The notes under the pieces: generated by a model
What the model saw: only the letters and a program-made list of their open reading frames with translations
Told to the model about the DNA's origin: nothing
Database searches by the model: none
Shown: positions 1-6,300 of the stretch, in pieces
Layout: each line of letters opens with the position of its first letter
Position numbering within the stretch: the stretch's first letter is position 1
DNA from: Coriobacteriales bacterium
GTDB taxonomy: Bacteria; Actinomycetota; Coriobacteriia; Coriobacteriales; UBA8131
Assembly (NCBI GenBank): GCA_031276475.1
Contig: JAISMZ010000215.1
Span: 1-7,814, forward strand
Direction: 5' to 3'
DNA: 7,814 bases
Position numbers and translations under genes: made by a program

Positions 1-352
1 GTCGACGAGCAGGAAGGGCGCGTTTGTGTCAACGACGATGTTCACGAGCTCCAGCGTGGTGTCGCCGGAAGCGTTTTTGGCGCTGATCGCAAACAGGCCG
101 CTGGAGACGACCTCGGAGCTGCTCGCGCCGTTGGCCTTATCGGCAAGGTCTGCGGCCGCCAGCTGTAGCGAGGTGCTGTTCGTGGCCGACTTCAGCACGG
201 GCGCGGCGGCACCTGCGGAGTATTTGCGCACCGTTATCTCGGAGGGCTGATCCGCCGCGATGGTAAGTGCGGCAGCCGTCGACAGATAATAGGTGGTTGT
301 GCCGTTAACGGCGCCCTTGGCAGCGCCGCCTGCCGTCAGCGTCAGCTTTGGC
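1..352 (-). other. Bacterial Ig-like segment, cut by the window edge (residues ~2375-2492)
   Basis: Starts PPKLTLTAGGAAKGAVNGTT, passes through ALTIAADQPSEITVRKYSAG and ends GLFAISAKNASGDTTLELVN followed by IVVDTNAPFLLVD. The last motif, 'V-D-T-x-A-P-x-L', is the common junction between consecutive bacterial Ig-like domains. Another such domain therefore probably begins at the cut, and the array likely continues beyond the window. Confidence 0.55.
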
Positions 353-3300
353 GGGGCGGCATTGGGGACCGCGACGGCCCTGGTGACGGGCGAGCCTTTC
401 TGCTCCAAACTTATAGTGTTATTGTTTGTACCTGTATTGCTGTCTATGGCGAGCAGCCCCAGGGTCATGGTCTGCTGCACGGCGGCCGGTGCCTCATAGC
501 GCGCGGTATAGACCGGCGTTACCTCTGCGGTGTAGCTGTGCCCGCCTGGAATGCCGGCCAGCACAACATCGAGCCTGCCGTCTTTGCTGGAGGCGTCGTT
601 GATGGTAAAGGACAGCGGCGTCTCGGTCTGGGCGCCGTTGTCGTCCATCGCCCTGGTGGCCAGCTGGCCCGTCTCGTCGTAGAGGTCCACCTGGTAGTAG
701 GCGGGCTGCCAGCTGGGCTGGCTTGCGCTCTCATTAGTGCTGGGATCGCCGTCATCGGGGGTTGCGCCAAAGCCAGCGGCGACCGTCGGCCGGCTGAAGG
801 CCAGGTTGATGGACTCATTGCCGGCCGCCGTAACCGTAAGGTCGCCGAGCGCGCCCGGCGCGATGGCAGCCGCCCGCGAGTTTACAACCGTGATGGGCGT
901 GTAAATCTCACCTGTGGAGACAAGCTCGCGTTCTTCCTCGTCCACGTCCGTCGTGGCGGGGTCATCCGTGCCGCTTACCCTGTAGAGCAGCACCGTGGGG
1001 ATGTAGTCGCCGCTTTCCAGCGACTCGTTCAGGTTGTAGTTGGACAAGGGCAGCGACGCGGCAGCCTCGCCGTTGTTGTCGGCGGTAAAGTATTCCTCCT
1101 GCAAGACCCTGGCACTGTCCGCGTCGCCGTTATAACTGCTTTTCTGCTCCAGCATGACCTTGTAGAAATACCGCGCGCCGTCCTCCAGGTTCTCCGCCTT
1201 AAACGAGATCGCGTCGCCCTCCAGCTTGCTCTCCGTAAGCTCCGGTGCCGGATTGGCGTCCATCACCCAGCTTCTGAACTCGCTGTTGGAGGTTAGCTTG
1301 TACTCGCCCGGCGTGTCCAGGCAGACCAGCAGCCCCGAGCCGTCCTGGCTGCGCAGGGCGTTGTAGCCGTGTTCGCCCTGCTCAGCGGTGCTCTCGGCGT
1401 TGTAGGGCACCGGCTTGAGCGCGACGGGCGTGCCGTCCGGCGCGTAGAGGGTCAGATCCAGCTCCTCGCCCGCAACCAGGCTGGCGGCCTGGATCCAGTG
1501 ATCTTTGCCGTCGTCGGGCACTGAGATGCTGTGGATGAAGCTGTCCTTGTCCCCGTAGATGCTGATGCTGGCCGTTGTGCTCAGATCGGGCACCGCCAGG
1601 GCGCTCATGTTGCTCGTGGAGCGCGGCGCCAGGGCCGTCGGCGCCAGCGGCGTGGGCAGGGCACCAAAGCTGTCGGCGACCACGCGCATACCCTCGCCGA
1701 TGACGATGCTGCCGCCGCTGTTGGTGTCGCCAAAGGCCTGGGCGTACAGCGCACCGCCGCCCGCGTCCGCACCTGCGCCGCCGCCCGCGCCCGCAGCGTC
1801 GCCCGCGCCCGCATCCGCAGCGCCGTCGCCCGCGCCCGCGCCCACCGCGCCGCCCTGCGCCGAGAACAGCTCAAAGGAGAAGTCGGGCGGGCTCGCGGGC
1901 TGCATGAAGTCGTACTCCACCTCTATCCCCACCGGGCCCCAGCTGAGGCTTCCGCCCACGCGGAAGCAGGTCGTGTAAATCCGCGAGCTCAAAGGTATTC
2001 GGGCGTCAAACCAGGCACCCGCCTCGGCGATCTTAAACGGGCCGTAGTTGGTGCCCAGCAAAGCGAATTTGGGCACTTGGAGAAGCCCGTTGATGTTGCC
2101 GCTGGCACTGAAGCGTGCGTTAATCGCCTGCAAAAGCGACAGGACATCCGTATAGGTGTCCTTCTTGGCCAGCCAGTAGGAGGGGTGATCCATGCTGGCG
2201 TTGACCGTCAGGTTGCCCTCGGCGATAAAGACGTCCGAGATGATGCCTTTCAGCAGATTGGCCCGCAGGCGGCCGTTGTAGCCAAACACGGTGCGGCTGC
2301 GCTGGCCGGCCGGGTGGTCCTCAAAGCTGCCTATCTCCATCGTCAGCTCCTCGATGACCTGAAAGTTTATGCCTTTCAGGTTGACGTAGGCGTCGTGCAG
2401 CGACTGCTTGAAGTAGCCCGCTCCGGCGGTAAGCTCCACCCAGAACTCCACCAGCTCAAGCAGCTGAAAGCGCGCCCCGCCGGCGATCCGCAGCGGCGGC
2501 AGGATGGGCTTGGCGGGATCTGTAGGGTCGTAGTCCAGCGTGCCGGCCAGCCCGTAGACGCCGCCCTCAAAGCCGTTAAGGTAGCCAATGGTCACCGGCG
2601 GCACCAGCGGGATGCCCTTATCACCGGCAACCTGCATATGAAAGGCCTCCAGCATCGGGATCTTAAAGCGCTGGGACTCCACCAGCTCCAAATAGCCCCT
2701 GGCCTCAAAGACGGGAATCTCCACCTCGCCCTCAAAGCGATAGTAGTTGTTAAAGGTGTCAATCTCACCCTTGCCCTGAAGGGTGATGATCGCAAAGCTG
2801 CCGCCCACTTCTCCAACTGCCTTGATGCCGTCAAAGCCGGGATTGGCCTTGGCCAGATCGAGCTGCAGGGTCTCCAGGGCCAGGCCCGCCAGCGGCATCT
2901 CGATGCCGGGGACCTGCAGCAGCAGGTCGCCCGCGAGCTGTATCTTGGTCGGCAGCAGCTTGATGCTGTGGTACTCGGCCGAAAAACCGTTATAGCCCAG
3001 CACGTCCACCGTGATGTTGCCCTGCGGCACGAAGGTCGGCAGCGACTTGCCCCTGCGCTGTGGCGTCTCCAAGACTTCTTCTGTGGCCGAATAATACTTG
3101 CCGCTGGTAAAGTCCATCCGCAGGGTGCCCAGGCTGCCCACGGGGGAAAAGACCGTCGTGCCCTTGGCGACCAGCCGGCGGTTCGTGCTCAGCGTCACGT
3201 TGTAGAGGCCGCCCGGGTCGCGCGACTGCGCCAGCAAAAACGAGGTGCCGGCCGAGCCCGAGGGCTCCAGCGTCAGTATCCCGTTTACCAGCACGGGGCT

Positions 3301-6300
3301 CGCGGGGTCCTTCAGCGTCAGCTGCGTCTGGCCGCCGGAAGTGCTGATGTTAAAGCCGCCCTTGCACTCCAACGTCAGGTAGGTCTCGCTAAAGGCGTCG
3401 TTGTTCTTAGCGGTCTCCATCGTCTCGCCGGCCACTACGCCATAGGAGAACTGAAAGCTGTGGAGAAGCCCCACGGCGGCGTAGCAGTATTCGGCGTTGG
3501 GCTTAAAGTCAAAGGAGGCGTCGTTGAGCGTCCAGCTTGTGCGGGCGATGTCGCTTAAGGTCATGGGGCCAAGCTCGCTGCCCCAGTACCACTCAATCTG
3601 CGCCTCGTAATCGTATTTGCTGCTGAACTCCGGCTTGGCGGGGGCAGCTGCCGGCTCCAGGAGGACAAGGTCTGCGTGCGCCACGGCCAGCGTGGCCTGG
3701 GTCCCGGCGGCGTTGGGCTGCAATGCCGCGCGCGGTACCTGGTAGGCGACGGTGTTGTTGCCCGGCCCGATCTGGCGAAGGTAGATAGTGGGGCGGTAGT
3801 CGTAAGGGACGGTCTGCGTCAGGTTGCGCAGGTTCTCGCCGGTGATGACGAGGTTGTTGAACTTGTCCTGATTGCTGTTGTTGACGGTCATGCCGGTGAT
3901 TACCGGGCGCTTGCTGTAGTCCGACTTTTGAACATAGAGCTCCACGGGCATCTTTGACGACGTGGCGTTGACGGTCAACTCGTAGCGGCTGTAGCCGTCT
4001 TTATACTCCAACAACTCTAATTGGATGTCGTCGGCACCGTAGCTGGGGTTTGCGGCCTCGCTGAGGGTGTAGAGGTAGTCGCCGACGTGTTCGTCTGTGG
4101 TCTTAAGCTCGATTACCGTGCTGGCGACGTTAAGCGCGCGGCTGCTGGCGTTGGGGTCGTAGATCTGGGCAAAGGAGAGGTCGCGCGTGCGCTCGCCGAT
4201 GAACTCCAGGTCGGGGTCGTCCTCGTGGCCGAGGATCATAACGCTGGTCTTGTTGCTTGCCTCGTAGAGCGCCGTGACCTTAAAAACGCTGCCGCGCAGG
4301 GCCTTAAAGGAGAAGACGTCGGTGTTCAGCTGCGGGTTGTAGGCTTTGGTGCTCGTGATGTTCAGGGGTGCGTAGCCCTCCTGCTCCACCGTGATGGATT
4401 TGAGGCTGCCGCCCAGCATCGGGTAGGCGGCGATAAAGACCGTCTCGCCGATGAGGACGCCGTCGGCCTTCTCCAAGGCACCTGCGTGGAGCTTATAGGC
4501 TTGGAGGTTGCCCGCGTCGCCCTGGCCGGTGTAGGGGTATTCCTGGCCGTTGACCAGCATCTTTGTCTCGGTGACGATCTGGCCGGGCGCGGCGTCCTTC
4601 TGGCCTTCGACGCCGATGGTCACGGGGGCATCGGGCATGGTGAAGCTGTAGTAGCCTTCGCCGAGGCTGGTGATCAGGCCCTGGTTGCTCTCCTCGCCAT
4701 AGGCCTGCTCCACGGCGTTTTCGCCCTCGCCGACGATGACGTAGGCGCGTTTGAGTTGCCAGTCGGTGGAGACGCCAGGGGGTTTGGAGGCGTAGAACCG
4801 GACCGTGCTGCCCACGGCGGCCTGGCCGGTCTTGCTGGTTGTGTCCAGGGCGCCGGCCTTGAAGGCGTCGTCGGTAGTGTCGCCCTTTTCCGTCCAGTAG
4901 GTGATGCCGAAGACCGTCTGGCCTTCGCCTACGAAGGGCTTTGTGGCGATGGTTTGCATGGTGGGCGGGCTTGCGACATTATCCAAATTGAGAACGACGG
5001 TCACGTCGTGGGCGGGCATGGTGAAGGTGTAGGACTGCCCGGCGACGACCGTGGTGAGCGCTACAGCGGGGCTGTCGCCCGTCTTATGAGCGGTCAGGGG
5101 ATTTGATGCTGCCAGCTTGTAGCCGCCGCCAAACAGGTTGACGTTCACGGTTACTGTTTGGCCGGCGCTGGGGCTCTCCGGTGAGATCGCCAGCGAGGCG
5201 CCGGAGTTCGGGCCTCCGCCGGCCTCGTATTGGATGTTTGTTGTTATGTGGTGATTGGCTGTGAGATTGAGTACCAGCTCTACGTTGGCGGCAGGCATGG
5301 GGAAGGTGAAATCGGTCGCGTCTTCCTTCAGATTCTGCGTGGCTATCTGTGTGCCGTTCGACAGGTTGTAGGCGGTCAGGGCCACGGTGCTCTGTGCGGC
5401 AAACCACGTCGCGCTCGTTATCTGTGTGGCGGGCACCTTAACAGAATGGCCAGCAGGCGCACGCAGCAGTCCCGCGTCAAGCGCGAGGGGCGTGTACGTG
5501 CTGCCACCGTCGTCGCTTGTCTCCACAGCAAAACCAATCCCACTGGGGTCGCTGGCGATGATCTTCCTGTTGATGATCTGGGTGTTGCCGGCACGTGCCT
5601 CTGAGCCTATCTCGATGTGCAGGCCGACGTTGCCGGTATAGGAGGGAATGTCATAGGTGTAGGTGTCGCCGCCAACAGGATTTGGTGTCACAGCGGTCTC
5701 GGATTGGGTGTCGTAGTTCCTAAGGGCGAACTTCTCCAGCGTTGGCAGATAGCCCGGCACCGTCCGCTCCAGCACGAGGGTGACCGTGTCGCCTGCCAGG
5801 GCGGCCTTGCTGTGGCCGAGGTCAACGCCGGCGGCGGAGACGTTCACGTTTTCTGCAACCGTGTATGCCTGCACGGTGTCGCCGACGAAACTGTTATTAT
5901 CCACGTGTATTTGCATTGCACCCTCGGCGAAGTCGGTGAGTATGGCGATGCCTATCTGGCCGTTGCTGTCCGGGTCGCTGGCGTCCACGTATATATCCGT
6001 CGGCACGGTGAGGGTGTATACGCCGTTCTCGTCCGGGGCCAGGTTCAGGAGCGCCTGCTCCTGGGCACCGTTTACCGCCTTGCCGTATGACAGCTCCAGC
6101 CGCGATGTGATGCGGCCGTCGTTTATCAGGGTGGGGACAAAGGAGATCGTGTCGCCAACACTCACGTAGCTCTCGCCGTGCTCGTTTTTGGGCAGCTGGG
6201 TGAGCAGGGAAATGCTATTGGGTTTAGCAGCTTCGATATAGATGCGGTGCGCACCCTGCGCGTCGGCCAGGGTGGTCATCGCTGAGCCGGCGGCCCCGGC

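Noticed and set aside
1..6. GTCGAC (SalI site) exactly at the left edge as a cloning junction
   Set aside because: The same hexamer occurs again near 278-283 and is expected often in G+C-rich DNA. It encodes Val-Asp in frame within an ordinary Ig-like junction motif.
538..1296. Plus-strand open frame of 252 codons
   Set aside because: Antisense shadow of the Fn3-like region, with no start signal or domain.
1531..3558. Plus-strand open frame of 675 codons
   Set aside because: It lies antisense to the giant gene in exact codon register. Its product is a biased Val/Ala/Gly/Arg/Gln/His-rich string without domains or a ribosome binding site, as expected from the complement of high-G+C codons.
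4021..5106. Plus-strand open frame of 361 codons
   Set aside because: Same antisense register. The opposite strand here encodes the InlB-like repeats, which have real motif conservation, while this product is Val/Gly/Ala/Asp-biased without motifs.
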